64,000 nt of DNA from Anas platyrhynchos (GCF_047663525.1 NC_092612.1:2203501-2267500); one strand, 5' to 3'; shown: positions 22,078-33,301, counted from the first letter of the stretch. Translations and numbers: made by a program. The notes: generated by a model not told the origin, from the sequence alone.

Positions 22078-22782
22078 TTAGAAAGACCCACAGCTACCAC
22101 GGCGGGACCTTCTCCACCTGGTACCAGGGAGGCAATAGCCCATGCCACAGGAGGAGGGGCCAGAGCTGTAGGACCTGCCAAAATTGCCGAAGCCACTAGA
22201 GCCATACAGCCCCCCGTAGCCCAGGGAGCCCCCATAGCTCAAGTCATCCCCATAACCTAGGCAGCTCCCATAGCCCTGGGAACCGCCGTAGCCCCCCAGG
22301 CCAAAGGAGCTCCCATAGCCCTGGGAACCGCCGTAGCCCCCCAGGCCAAAGGAGCTCCCATAGCCCTGGGACCCGCCGTAGCCCCCCAGGCCAAAGGAGC
22401 CCCTATAGCCCTGGGAGCTGCCATAGCCCCCCAAGCCCAGAGAGCCCCCGTAGCCCTGGACCCCCCCCAGGCCAAAGGAGCCCCCAAAGCCTTGGGACCC
22501 TCCAAAACCAAAGGGGCCCCCATAGCCCAGGGAGCCCCCATAGCCCAGGTTGCTTCGGGAGCTGAAGGAGCCTCCCAGAGTGGTCGGGCCCGAGGATCCC
22601 ACAATGCTCTCCTGAGGAAAAGAGCTGAGCACAGGGCCCGGGACTGTCACCACCGCCGGTGGGGGGATGATCACAGCTCTGGAGGGGGGACACTGCTGCA
22701 CGCAGGGCTCGTTGTAGCTCTCGGCAATTGGCTGAGGGCAGGTCACCCCGTACGGTCTGTAGGACTCCATGGAGCAAGACAT
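22078..22782 (-). CDS. Long Gly/Tyr/Ser-repeat corneous beta-protein (scale/claw-like), 234 aa
   Basis: The N-terminus ([20 protein letters not shown]) and the core at residues 32-65 (ending [19 protein letters not shown]) place it in the beta-keratin family. Residues 66-200 are Gly/Ser/Tyr/Phe-rich, with four 15-residue repeats of the type [15 protein letters not shown] at 111-170. The C-terminus RRGSCGSF lacks the usual final CGPC. It is about twice the usual 100-130 residues; such Gly-Tyr-rich tails occur in scale and claw types and are thought to add hydrophobic hardness. Intron 22805-23421 (donor GTAAGC), TATA 23483-23490, AATAAA 21746-21751. The upstream in-frame ATG at 22815 lies within the intron, so 22782 is the start. 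The coding exon is an inverted copy of 27166-27870. Confidence 0.93.
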   Translation of the reverse strand: MSCSMESYRPYGVTCPQPIAESYNEPCVQQCPPSRAVIIPPPAVVTVPGPVLSSFPQESIVGSSGPTTLGGSFSSRSNLGYGGSLGYGGPFGFGGSQGFGGSFGLGGVQGYGGSLGLGGYGSSQGYRGSFGLGGYGGSQGYGSSFGLGGYGGSQGYGSSFGLGGYGGSQGYGSCLGYGDDLSYGGSLGYGGLYGSSGFGNFGRSYSSGPSSCGMGYCLPGTRWRRSRRGSCGSF

Positions 22783-23880
22783 CCTTCTTGTGATGGTTGT
22801 GAGTCTGCAGTGCACAGTAGAAAGCAGGTTTAAGGTAAATGGACAAGCCTTAGAGCTGCACTATGAGGAGATGAACCAAGATTTCTAATTGTTGGATGCA
22901 TTTCTGAATCAGCAGAAGTTAAGAGTGAATGTACATATATAACAAATGAAACTCTTTCTTGTATCAACTGCCTTTATTTTATCTTTAACCTTTAATCTTA
23001 TCATGACCAGCTTTGTTAAAAATCTGATGTGAAACAGAAATTATGTTCTGGAGAAATTACTAGTGCCAGACTGCAGTTACTCAGTGATCTGTCTCCAGCA
23101 TTTTGTACTGCTGAGGAAGCGCTCTCAAGGTATAAGAACCAGAGAAAAAGAAGTCAGTATGAATAGGCGAAAAATCTCATTGCCTTATGTGTTAATTCAG
23201 GCTTCCTAAGACACTTCAAGTATTTGTATTTTTCTAGTTTGAAGATTTACTTCCTCTCCTAATGCAGTGACTCCTGATGTTCTCTCTGGACAGATTCATT
23301 TTCAGCATGAAACAAAGGGCATAAGTCTGTGATCACAAATGCAGGAATCATCTCCATTGCAAAAGCATTGTAAAAATAAAAAGTAATGGTAGTAGAAAGA
23401 CTAAGTGGAAACCATGCTTACCTTGTTTGCTGCAGAGACTGAGGCAAGAGAAGTGGATAGAAGGGCTGCAGGTAACATGAGCTTTTATATGCTTCTTCAG
23501 CTGGTGTCTTTAAGCCATCATTTGTGCCTCTGGTCCTAATTTGTTACAAAACAAACATGATAGTGGGAGCTTTCATATTGCCTTGTCAGCACTGTCCCTC
23601 CCAAGAGTTACTATGGGTGTGATACAATGCTGATGACAATCAGTTATCTGTGATTTTCATTTTAGAGGATTTATGAAACTTGCATCCAAAGGGTGGCATC
23701 CTGTACAGTCATTGACTGAAAGCCAGAGCAAGAAACACGCGTCATGTTAGTCCCATTTTAATGTTTGGAATAGTACCTGCATGGCATGGGGCCCTTTCTG
23801 TGCCATGTGCAAGAACTAGGTGAAGGTCATCCAATGTGAGCTAGACATTCAGCTCTGAGAAGACACAAGTTCTCCTCACA

Positions 23881-24022
23881 CAGAATCATGGAAGGATTCA
23901 GTTTGGAATGGACCTCTGGAGGTCATCTGTTCCACGCCCCGGGCTCAAGTGTTTCCAGATGTTCAGGTGGAGCCTTCTGTGTCCCAGTTTGTGCCCATTT
24001 CCTCTTGTCCTCTTCTTGCAGT
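23881..24022 (-). mobile_element. CR1 LINE 3' fragment (minus orientation)
   Basis: CAGAATCATGGAAGGATTC followed by GGACCTCTGGAGGTCATC and, further on, CCAGTTTGTGCCCATTTCCTCTTGTCC matches the reverse complement of the chicken-repeat-1 3' region. It is truncated and carries no reverse transcriptase. The right end is uncertain. Duplicate near 55401-55542. Confidence 0.8.
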
Positions 24023-24134
24023 TTGTTGGGGATCTGTAAACATTCTGACAGATCAGGGCAAAGGGCTGATGTTTTGCAGGCTCACTCCTGATGGAATAGG
24101 TATTGTGGTCAGACACCACCTTGGTGTCTTTTGG

Positions 24135-24346
24135 TTGGGTACTGACAGGGTGGTCAGGCACTGGAACAGGCTCCCCAGGGCAGTGTTCATAGCAACAAGC
24201 CCGCTGGAGTTTAAGAAGTATTTGAACACTGCTCTCAGACGTAGGATTGGATTCTTTGGTGGTCCTGTATGGAGCCAGAAGTTTGACTTGATATGGGCCA
24301 TTGTGGGTCCCTTTCAACTTGGGAGATTCTGTGATTCTATGATTTG
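24135..24346 (+). mobile_element. CR1 LINE 3' fragment (plus orientation)
   Basis: CAGGCACTGGAACAGGCTCC through GAGTTTAAGAAGTATTTGAACACTGC to the terminal GATTCTGTGATTCTATGATT is a plus-strand CR1 3' end, with the typical ATTCTATG-type terminus. It opposes the fragment at 23881. Open frames spanning the pair are not host genes. Duplicate near 55655-55866. Confidence 0.82.
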
Positions 24347-26437
24347 TATTGCTAGTAACGACAAGAGAGCAATAGGACATGACAAAGTTTCTAGCTTGTT
24401 TTAAGCTTTTTGTTTTCTCTGTAACTAATTCAGGCAGGGAGATCTGTGTCTGATTTAATGCATTTCCAGTGACATACGGGAATGATACAGTCTCGTTGTT
24501 GCTATAAATATTAACTAAAACCCAGTGGAGCTGGCATTCATCTATTGAAAACTCTTCCAACATCATTCACTCAATTCTGCTGAGACAATTCAGATGACAC
24601 CCGGTTAAAAGAGGAGTGGCTAATCTGAGAATGGCTGCTCTAGAGAAGCAGAAAAGGCCTTTTTGATGCCATCAGAACTGTTAATGGGGTCTCTGTCTAA
24701 AGCTTATAACCACTTGAAAATTTAATTTGGAATCTCACCTTATGCAAGTTAGAAATACATTTCAAAACAATCCTTATTTATTTATTTATTTATTTATTTT
24801 TAATCCCCATCCCAGAAGTACTGAGCACTTAAGAAAAAATGGGAAATTAAAATATATCCCTTTTAATAGTATTTTATTAATGGGATAATTCTGTGGTATC
24901 ACACAATTATTTGCGAATCTGTTGTTTTCTAATTTAACAATATTTCAAAAGATAGGCTATAAATGACCTCTAAATTGTTAAATAGATGTACCTTTGAAGT
25001 GTCATCAGGATTTGCTGATAATAATGACAGGCACCTAGAAGATAATGACTTTAAGCTGCTTCACAAACACTCATTAATACTTAATGCTTGCAATTTCTGT
25101 TATAATCATACTAAATGAAGAAGGGCAGGATTTAGAAGCTCCCTTGTTATGAAACAGCATCATTCAAAAATATGCCAACCAACGTCACTCATTTTGCTTC
25201 CATAATCAGGCAGTGATTTTTAAATTTGACACTTGCAACGATTTAATTTTCATTCATAATGTCAAGCTCTTTATTCTATTAGATATTAACAAGTTTGGGG
25301 AGATTACGATGTCCATGCTACAGATGCAAATAGTAGCTTCATCTCCTTTTATGAGCCTGTATTTTGGTAATATGCCTGAAATGTCTAATATCTTAAATTC
25401 TAAGGAAAAAATAAGAGCCCCCTTAAAGGTTGCCTGAATTTTCAGACTGAACAAGTTATTCTCCCATGTTCTGAAAAACAAAGGGTCTCAAACTGATGTC
25501 CTAAATTCTCTGCTCTCTTAGTCTCCAGATCTCATGCTGTCACCCCTACATGACCCCCTCTCTTATACATGAAGCCATACATTATGACACAAGCACTTCG
25601 TCCACACACCTCTAAATTGATGCTCTTGCACAAGATTTGCATGCTGATGGTAGCACGTCTGTGTAGAACAATCCTACAACAATCGAATATGAATTTTTAG
25701 TAGGTGTTTGTGAAGCCTCTTATCATTCCTTGGAAGATCTGGAACATCTTCCAAGTGGCGATGCTTTGCCACTCCTTCTATACTTGAATATTTGTTGTTC
25801 TTCACTCTAAAGGTCTTGAGAGAGATATACAAAAAAAAAAAAAGTTTGTTCTTTTTGATAATTTTTTTAAACGATCTCTCCTCCAAATTCTCCAAATTTC
25901 TGATAGAGGTAGTTGCTATGTAAATTAAAGTAGTTTATTCAATTCATTCACTCCAGTAGCAACAATATTTACCACTGTATCTCTAGATATCTCTTATGGT
26001 CTTCCCTGAGTGCATTACACTGCAGGAAATCAACAGAGCTAGTGATTGGTCTACAATGAGATATTCCAGACCACAGACCCAAATTATTCAAAAGACCCAT
26101 CATTTCCTATCCTATGATGCAAATTCAGATGTCAGATTGGATTTGCCACACTGAGCAGCCCAAATGATGACAGTCATTGTAAGTACACGATCTGAAAAAA
26201 AAAAAAAAAAAAAAAAAAAGTAAAACCTTTATATAGCAAATATTGACTAGTAGCAAACATTATCTGTGGCTTGTTTTTAACCAGTAAGCCACATAGTAGT
26301 CATGTTACATAAAACATATATGTGTTATATAAAACTTAAAGTGTACTTAAATAACAGATCCACCAATGCTGGTGTTGGGCATTAGATGACTGCAAGATCC
26401 CATCATTCATAAATCCAATGCCCATGACTTGGTACTG
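24347..26437. other. AT-rich spacer, no gene seen
   Basis: It includes a (TTTA)n tract at 24774-24799, an A run at 25831-25842 and a long A run near 26196-26219. No conserved coding exon or RNA gene is recognised. The duplicate is at 55867-57957. Confidence 0.6.
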
Positions 26438-26452
26438 GCATTGTATCACACC
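26438..26452 (+). promoter_or_regulatory. 15-bp element shared by the two long beta-protein promoters
   Basis: GCATTGTATCACACC lies 133 bp upstream of the plus-strand TATA box. The same 15 bases occur on the minus strand at 23616-23630, 126 bp upstream of that gene's TATA box. Flanking promoter sequence is also alignable (for example CTATCCACTTCTC in exon 1) but diverged. No known factor is assigned. Confidence 0.55.
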
Positions 26453-27165
26453 ATTTTTTTCACAGATGGGAGTGGCAGTGCAAAGCAAGCAAAAATAAAT
26501 CCCTCAATATCAAGGTTGTTTCGTTACTATGTAAGACCTAAGGCACAAAGGGTGTATCATATCCTGTAAGCAGTCTGAGAAACGTATAAAAGCTCTCCAT
26601 ACTCCAAGCCTCACTATCCACTTCTCCTGGCATATTCTCCTTGGTGAACAGGGTAAGTCCTATTTGGCTCAACCTCTGTCCTTCTATAACTTTTTTCAAT
26701 CAATGCTACATCATATGTGATGCTATGGAATGGCAGGCTTGGAGAACTGCAAGTGTTGGAAGGTCTCCTTACAACAAAATGGGCAATTTTATAATGTCAT
26801 TTTCACTATCCATTTCCCAGGCATTTTAGTTCCAATTCAGGAGCTACATGCACTAGGAAACTTTAAAGTATCACAGGGAGCATAATAAATACATCTTGTG
26901 GTAGCATTTGCCCCATAAGAACAAATGTTTCCACTTAGAAGTTGGGTGCTACTAGAGAAGCAATATGAACCTAGAGAAATGACTGGCTATAACTGACACT
27001 TCCTCTCTTAACCTACTGTAAATATACTAGCAAATTTTAGTCTGTTTAAGCTGTGCTTATAAATTAGATTCGTTAGATTCCTCATAGTGCAGCTCTAAGG
27101 CTTGTCCATTTACCTTAAACCTGCTTTCTACTGTGCACTGCAGACTCACAACCATCACAAGAAGG

Positions 27166-27870
27166 ATGTCTTGCTCCATGGAGTCCTACAGACCGTACGG
27201 GGTGACCTGCCCTCAGCCAATTGCCGAGAGCTACAACGAGCCCTGCGTGCAGCAGTGTCCCCCCTCCAGAGCTGTGATCATCCCCCCACCGGCGGTGGTG
27301 ACAGTCCCGGGCCCTGTGCTCAGCTCTTTTCCTCAGGAGAGCATTGTGGGATCCTCGGGCCCGACCACTCTGGGAGGCTCCTTCAGCTCCCGAAGCAACC
27401 TGGGCTATGGGGGCTCCCTGGGCTATGGGGGCCCCTTTGGTTTTGGAGGGTCCCAAGGCTTTGGGGGCTCCTTTGGCCTGGGGGGGGTCCAGGGCTACGG
27501 GGGCTCTCTGGGCTTGGGGGGCTATGGCAGCTCCCAGGGCTATAGGGGCTCCTTTGGCCTGGGGGGCTACGGCGGGTCCCAGGGCTATGGGAGCTCCTTT
27601 GGCCTGGGGGGCTACGGCGGTTCCCAGGGCTATGGGAGCTCCTTTGGCCTGGGGGGCTACGGCGGTTCCCAGGGCTATGGGAGCTGCCTAGGTTATGGGG
27701 ATGACTTGAGCTATGGGGGCTCCCTGGGCTACGGGGGGCTGTATGGCTCTAGTGGCTTCGGCAATTTTGGCAGGTCCTACAGCTCTGGCCCCTCCTCCTG
27801 TGGCATGGGCTATTGCCTCCCTGGTACCAGGTGGAGAAGGTCCCGCCGTGGTAGCTGTGGGTCTTTCTAA
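27166..27870 (+). CDS. Long Gly/Tyr/Ser-repeat corneous beta-protein (scale/claw-like), 234 aa
   Basis: The protein is identical to the product of 22078-22782 on the opposite strand. The gene has its own promoter: TATAAAAG at 26585-26592, exon 1 ending TTGGTGAACAGG then GTAAGT (intron 26653-27143, 491 bp), acceptor CACTGCAG and AATAAA at 28197-28202. The two genes run divergently, about 4.4 kb apart between start codons, with opposed CR1 fragments between them. The 45-bp coding repeats lie at 27496-27675. A TTGGTGAA motif just before the donor is shared with the feather-like gene at 29389. Confidence 0.94.
   Translation: MSCSMESYRPYGVTCPQPIAESYNEPCVQQCPPSRAVIIPPPAVVTVPGPVLSSFPQESIVGSSGPTTLGGSFSSRSNLGYGGSLGYGGPFGFGGSQGFGGSFGLGGVQGYGGSLGLGGYGSSQGYRGSFGLGGYGGSQGYGSSFGLGGYGGSQGYGSSFGLGGYGGSQGYGSCLGYGDDLSYGGSLGYGGLYGSSGFGNFGRSYSSGPSSCGMGYCLPGTRWRRSRRGSCGSF
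27496..27675 (+). repeat. 45-bp coding minisatellite in the 234-aa gene
   Basis: There are four 45-bp units (27496, 27541, 27586, 27631), the last two identical, encoding the 15-residue Gly/Ser/Tyr motif; a partial unit follows at 27676. The mirrored copy is at 22273-22452, and the duplicates are at 59016-59195 and 53793-53972. Confidence 0.93.
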
Positions 27871-28276
27871 GGCCACCACAGCCATGCCCAGAGCCAGCGA
27901 CAGCCCTGAAGCAAGGACCCTGGCATGGGGACATGGAGCAAGAGCCCTGGGGACCAGCAGCACCCATCATCTGCTGGGGCACGGGGACTGGAGGTTGCTG
28001 TGTGCCCGTTGTCCCACTGCCCTGTGCCACAGTGTGCCCTGGCTGCCTCCTCAGCGTCCCCTGCAGCCTCCTGCCACCTCGACTGGCCCTGGGGCCCTGA
28101 GCAGGGCACCAGTACCCACGACGCAGTACTTGCATCATGCCTTTCCTCTTGGATCACCTTGAGTTTCTGTATTTGCCTGCTATGCTTCCCTGTCACAATA
28201 AAGTCCCGTGGTGTTGCATGTGAGACTCCTTGGTTTTCATTTGTCCCTCAGACTCCTCTGGGAGCAAAATTAACTC

Positions 28277-29388
28277 CCTAGTGTGCTGAGTTAACTTATC
28301 AGAAAATCTGCCCTGCTCCATGTCTTTTCAAATTGTAGAATGAAATTTTAATTGAGATCCTTAAGGCGTCAGCATTGTGTTAATGAATATTTGTTTAGCA
28401 ATTCAGAAGTCATTATCTTCCCCAAGGTTTAGAACAGGAGGGGTAATTGTTATTGCTCTGAGGATTTCTGGTGACACCTCAAAGGTCCCCTAATCACTAC
28501 ATAATTTAGTAACCAATTACCCCTTAATTTCAGTATTCCTAAACAAACAAGCAAACAAAGGGAGAATCATACATAGTTTTCTTATCTAATTTGTTAATTT
28601 TTAATGTTTTTGCTGTTATTTACTGACATTTTTCTTAATGTTAATTCTCCATAGAGTGAAAAATGAGTCAGGAAAATAATAGAGGAGGTTGCTGGGATTT
28701 TATGAGCTCTAAGGAACTGGAACAGCAAGAGATGAAAGGACATTGCCTGTAAGACAGGATTAGATTTCCCCACCTGTTTTACCCACTGTTTGTTAGCCAG
28801 GAATGAATATTTAATATTGTTCTGAAAGAAGTGTGGCTAAGGAAAAACACCTTATCAGAAAACAGGTATTACTCACAGTTTACATGTGTCTTTAATTATC
28901 TCCTCACTGATTGTTACGGTATGATTTAAATGAAGATCTGCCTGGTACTGACAACTTATAAATTGACAAATTTATCCAAAAAAAAGAGCTCAAAAGAAAA
29001 GAAGAAAGGAAAAACATCAGAGGATATGTTTATGATGCACCATAAGTTTAATGAGCAAGAAGTAGAATAACTAAAAAATAAAATAAAATATACAGCACAG
29101 GAAAGCAATAGGTTTCAATTTGGATAAAACTAATTATACATTTCAAGGCAATGCTTTACAGCTGGACACCCAATGCCAATATGCAGCAATCAAAGTTACA
29201 TTTTTTCACCTCATTGATAACAGAGAAAGGCATTAAATCAGAAATGCCAAGCTCCTGCAGTCCCATTAGCTCAGGGAAAAGCTGAGGGTGGTCAGCTAGC
29301 GTAAGGCCATGGTCGTGAACTCTGTCCTGTGTCTGGATCGTGCTTTTAAGCTTCTGGTTCCTTTCCTCTGTGGTTTTTCCTTGGGGCT
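28277..29388. other. Intergenic stretch, mostly without recognised features
   Basis: It lies between the long beta-protein gene and the feather-like gene (tail to tail). A possible ATTAAA signal on the minus strand at 29047-29052 could serve the feather-like gene, giving a 3' UTR of about 340 bases. The duplicate is at 59797-60908. Confidence 0.5.
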
Positions 29389-29733
29389 TTAGCACGGCCC
29401 ACAGCTCCCACGGCGGTTGTAGCGACGGTAAGACCTCCCATAAAGGCCACCCAGGCCTGAATAGCCAAGGCCCCCGAGTCCCAAGGAGCTGCCAGAGGAG
29501 ATGGGGACCCCCCCAGCACTGAGAGCATCCCCCACAGCTGCAGATGCCGAGGATCCCACAGTGGTGTTCTGGGGAAAGGAGCTGAGGATGGGGCCGGGCA
29601 GGGTCACCACCACGGGAGAGGGCTGGATCACATAAGTTGAGTCCTGGCACTGTCGCACACAGGGCTCGTTGCAGCTGTTGGCAAGCGGGGTTGGGCCACA
29701 GGGATTGGAAGGACAGAGGTCATAACAGGACAT
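29389..29733 (-). CDS. Feather-like beta-keratin with scale-like tail, 114 aa
   Basis: Residues 1-79 follow the feather-keratin pattern closely: [58 protein letters not shown] and a GGVPISSG turn. Instead of the short feather end, residues 80-114 carry [18 protein letters not shown] and a basic [15 protein letters not shown] tail, as in scale or claw types. This matches the 'feather-like' class. Promoter TATAAAAG is at 30966-30973; exon 1 ends TTGGTGAAAGG with donor GTAAGT; intron 29755-30909 (1,155 bp); acceptor TGTTTCAG. The start is 21 bases into exon 2; the ATG at 29763 lies in the intron. Confidence 0.94.
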   Translation of the reverse strand: MSCYDLCPSNPCGPTPLANSCNEPCVRQCQDSTYVIQPSPVVVTLPGPILSSFPQNTTVGSSASAAVGDALSAGGVPISSGSSLGLGGLGYSGLGGLYGRSYRRYNRRGSCGPC

Positions 29734-30973
29734 GGCTGTGGGATGGAGGTAAATCTGAAACACAGAGAAGACAGTAAGTACAGGAAAAAATTGTAATTAT
29801 AGTTGTGTAACTGAGCTGCTGAGATGCTGGAGAGTACCAAAAGCTAACTAGAGACTGTGGGGAGAAAATAATGATGTGTTAGTCTTGGATCGAAAGGGGA
29901 TTTCAGTGAAACCCAGACTAGTCTCCATTACAGAGGACAGCTCAAGGGGCAGTTCTGCCTGATCCTGAGCAGTCCCTGGTAGCTCATTTCTCACAATACT
30001 CCCTAGGTTGTATGGAACCTGCAGTAGGTAGGAAGTAAGGGTCAGTATTTGTGATGTCCTGACCATACAGTTATGAGAAATTTTGTCCCATGTTGTGATT
30101 TGTTCCACAATAGAGAGAAGAAGATAAAATTCCTCAGCAGGGATAAGTGAGGAGCATAACCTGATAATGTGGCAGTATCCTCTCCGCACATAAGCTTGCC
30201 TCTTAAACAGCAAAACAACAAATATTTTGCCTAACACTTACTCTTCCCCTGTCCTTTTTGTGCTTATTTCCTCGTATATCAGTCTTGAAGAGAAAGCAAC
30301 TTTCAGCCTGTTTATTAAAGAAAGAAATGGAAGCTGACATTGTCCCATATTATTTGATAAGAAAAAATAGATGGGAGCTGTGCTGATATTTCAGTTACAG
30401 GCTACTGAGGTGCTGCTATGTAGATCTAGTGCCAAAGTATACAGAACATTTTAGAAGGAGACAATTCAAATGTTTTTGATCCCAAAGTACTTAGGCATGG
30501 AGAAGGATTATTTTTCCTGGTATCCTGGTGCAAGAAAGTATATACTTTCAATATTGCTCAGCAAGCTTTTGAAAAATTCAAGTCCACATACCTCTCTACC
30601 TTCAGATAAAGCTCCAAGAGCCAAAAATCTCTGTGCAGGTTCTCCACACCCAATTCTAGTTGCTAAGCAATTCACATGCAGTGATTTCAGCATCTTGGGA
30701 CTGAATGCTCCAGTGACCCAACAGAAAAATGAGTGATGTCCTGTGCCCAGCAATTGCCACCCTTCAAAGACCAGCTGCCTCCCTGCATGGGAAGAGCTAC
30801 TTGCAGGTCTCCCACACACATTGATGAAGAGCATAAACCTTAGACTGCTATAAAACAGGCCAGTGTAAAAATAAAAAATCATTCAGGACATAGAAAGATT
30901 CAGACTTACCCTTTCACCAAGGAGAATTAAATAGATGTGGATGGCAGCAACTTGCACTGTGCTGGCTTTTATA

Positions 30974-31814
30974 CTCTGTCCCTGAGTGCCTGAGGACTTT
31001 TGCTAAAGACTTCTTCTATGCAAAATATTCCCAGCTGATGATTTATTTTTCCTTGCTGTTGCCTTGTTTTAATTTCCTCATCATAACATATACATTCCAC
31101 TATAGAAGTTTCTTTTATCTTAAACATCTTATGAGCCCTGTTAATTCCTGGTCAGATCAACTGATTCATCTCAGCTACTAAGGAAATGATTTTGCATCCT
31201 AAGGAAAATATATGCCGTGCACATCATTTGACAGAGATGAATAAATATATTAGGAAAGATGCATATGATAAAAACTCCCCCGTGACTTCCCCCTCGCACT
31301 TTACAAAGACCATAAGTTGCTCACACCTCTGGCTCTGACTTGGAACCAGAGCAATTTCCTCTCAAGCAGCCATGCAGCTGCACACACTCAGATAACCATG
31401 TTGCTACAGAAAACCCTTAGCAGAGTTGATTCCACTTTAGCACCCTCAAAAGTACTTCCAGGGAATTATTATTTAAGGGAAAATATTATTTTACTTCCTT
31501 GACTCAGGAGACAGGATGAAAGAGTGTCGGAAGTTTTATCTATTCATTTAACATAAGCTAGTGCATTTCCGTGAAGGAATTTGAGATCCAGGTCTTCAAT
31601 TTGGAGACTGAGCATCAACATCCTTAATCTAAGGAGTCTGCAGTTTTAACTTTATTCCTACATCAGACTCTAGGAAAAACAGCTCAGGTCAAATTGAGGA
31701 TGCATGTGAATTTTTGGCTAGTCAGAGACACCGACACTCAAAGTTTTGAGCAGGCTTACCTATGGGGTCATTAAAGTCACAAGTTTTACATGTGCAGCCA
31801 CATAAATCTTTTCC
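30974..31814. other. Upstream flank of feather-like gene, no gene seen
   Basis: AT-rich sequence ending at the duplication junction. Short open frames here lack beta-keratin features or homology I recognise. The duplicate is at 62494-63334. Confidence 0.6.
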
Positions 31815-31870
31815 CGTTAAGGAAGAGGGAAGTGGCACAGCTCAGGGAACACTGGCTATAAAACGAAGCG
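31795..31870. other. Duplication junction AT-rich block / array 2
   Basis: CATAAATCTTTTCC (shared with 63321-63334) is joined directly to CGTTAAGGAAGAGG (shared with 295-308). The orphan TATA box of the truncated first unit lies 43 bp downstream at 31857-31863, now fed by new upstream sequence. Confidence 0.9.
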
Positions 31871-32935
31871 GCAGCAAGCCCCATGTGGCACTCAGGCTGG
31901 AGCTGCTGCTGCTGCTGGCTGGCTGGCTGGCTGGCTTGCTGGCTGGCTGGCAGGAAGAAGCCTCTGCTCCCTCGGTGCTCAGGGCTGCGGGCGGTGTTGT
32001 CTTCTTCCTTGGAGTAGAGTGAGTTCTTTCCGGTCAAGACTGGCTCTAGCCTGTGGTGCTGGTGTGGTGGTGATTAGTAAGGATTTGGCAGAGGGTCCGC
32101 ATGACTGAACCGTCTAGGAAATGCAAGAATCCTAGATAATAAGGAAGCCGAGCTGGTTCCTAGAAGTTTGGTTTGACTGCAAGCCGTGCTAATTGTATAG
32201 AAATTGCCTGCTAAAGATAAGCTCTGCTAACTGCTGGGCTGTGAGGGAAAAGCTCAGAGCTGAACGGTGCCCTGGGAGAAGTTCGGCTTGGCTCTTTGGG
32301 AGAAGCTCTTTCTTCAGCTACGGGAGTGTGTAAGCCCGGGAGCGGGCTGGGCAGGGAAGTGGTTTGGACAAGGCTTAAGCTTCGTTCAGGTGGCGCTGCG
32401 TGGAGGCGGCAGTTAGCGTGCTGCTGCTCCTCGCTCGGGGTTCCCCTCTGTTTCAGGACCTTGTGTGGAGCGTCTGGAGGCGGCCGTGCTGGAGGCGGGG
32501 AGCAGGCTGCTTCCAGGCAGGGCCCTGGGAGATGGGCTGCAGCCCTCAGTGTGGGAGGCAGGGCTGCCAGGGGCTTTGTCCAGGGCGCCCCGGCGCTTTG
32601 GGGGGCTGGGAGAGCGAAGGGGCCATGTGCAGGCGGAGGGAGCCCTGGAGCCCCCGCGGGGCCTGGGAAGGAAAGGCGGAGAGGCAGGCATTGGATGCAG
32701 GCTTGCTTTATTGTCAAGGCAGGAAAGGACACAAGCACAGAGGCGCGAGCAAGGCCCAGGCAGGCCGGTGGTGCCTGGGGCTTCCAGAGAGGCGTTCTTC
32801 CTTCAGGCTTCTGCCAGGCGCTGGCTGGCCCAGGGCCAAGAAAGGGCCCTGGGGGGCAGCACCGGAGGAGTCACATGTCTGTGCAGAGGAGGAGGAGGAA
32901 GGACGAGGAGGAGAAGAGGTGGCACGGGCGTGGCT

Positions 32936-33301
32936 TTAGCAGGGCCCACAGGTGTCCCACAGCTTCTTGCTGTAGCGCGGCAAGAGGTAGGGGCTGCAGG
33001 CGGGAGAAGCGTAGGGCCTGCCAAAGGTGCAGAGGCCCCCCGAGCCCTGGGTGGCCCCCGCGCCGTAGAGGCCCCCCAGCCCCAGGGAGCCCCCAAAGGC
33101 GGGTGCTCCGGAGGAGCCCACCACGGCTTGCTGGGGGAAGGAGCTGAGGATGGGGCCGGGGAAGGTGACGACAACGGGGGGCGGCTGGATGAAGGCCGTC
33201 GAGTCGGGGCACTGCCGCGCGCACAGCTCGTTGCAGCTCTCAGCGATGGGCTGGGGGACGGCGACGCTGGTTTTCGGCGGGTACAGGTCGTTGCAAGCCA
33301 T
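32936..33301 (-). CDS. Keratinocyte-type beta-keratin, 121 aa, array 2 unit 1 (minus)
   Basis: The protein is identical to that of 1416-1781. Predicted intron 33323-33563 with a private T at 33452; TATA 33623-33630; polyadenylation signal 32707-32712. The 3' UTR carries the array 2 diagnostic T at 32826. Confidence 0.94.
   Translation of the reverse strand: MACNDLYPPKTSVAVPQPIAESCNELCARQCPDSTAFIQPPPVVVTFPGPILSSFPQQAVVGSSGAPAFGGSLGLGGLYGAGATQGSGGLCTFGRPYASPACSPYLLPRYSKKLWDTCGPC

Larger units (their letters stand above)
21672..28276. repeat. Large inverted repeat (arms 21672-22869 and 27079-28276)
   Basis: The arms are about 1,198 bp, mirror-symmetric about 24974, and showed no difference in the stretches compared by eye. 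They cover the coding exon, 3' UTR, polyadenylation signal, splice acceptor and about 65 bp of intron, and then stop. The spacer is about 4.2 kb and holds both promoters and most of both introns. Duplicate arms lie at 53192-54389 and 58599-59796. Confidence 0.92.
295..31814. repeat. 31,520-bp tandem duplication, left copy
   Basis: Positions 295-31814 correspond base for base to 31815-63334 (offset 31,520). The left copy contains most of array 1 plus the AT-rich block. Outside the arrays I noticed only three substitutions (16200 G/A, 17814 T/A, 19125 T/C) and two compensating one-base T-run length differences (near 17009-17031 and 18068-18078). All gene-sized translations from 20 kb onward are identical between copies. 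Confidence 0.93.

Noticed and set aside
23898-24566. 222-codon minus-strand open frame
   Set aside because: It crosses two opposed CR1 fragments and AT-rich flank, and shows no conserved domain.
21672-28276. Inverted repeat as terminal repeats of a DNA transposon
   Set aside because: The arms are keratin exons with 3' UTRs. No transposase, target-site duplication or terminal motif was seen.
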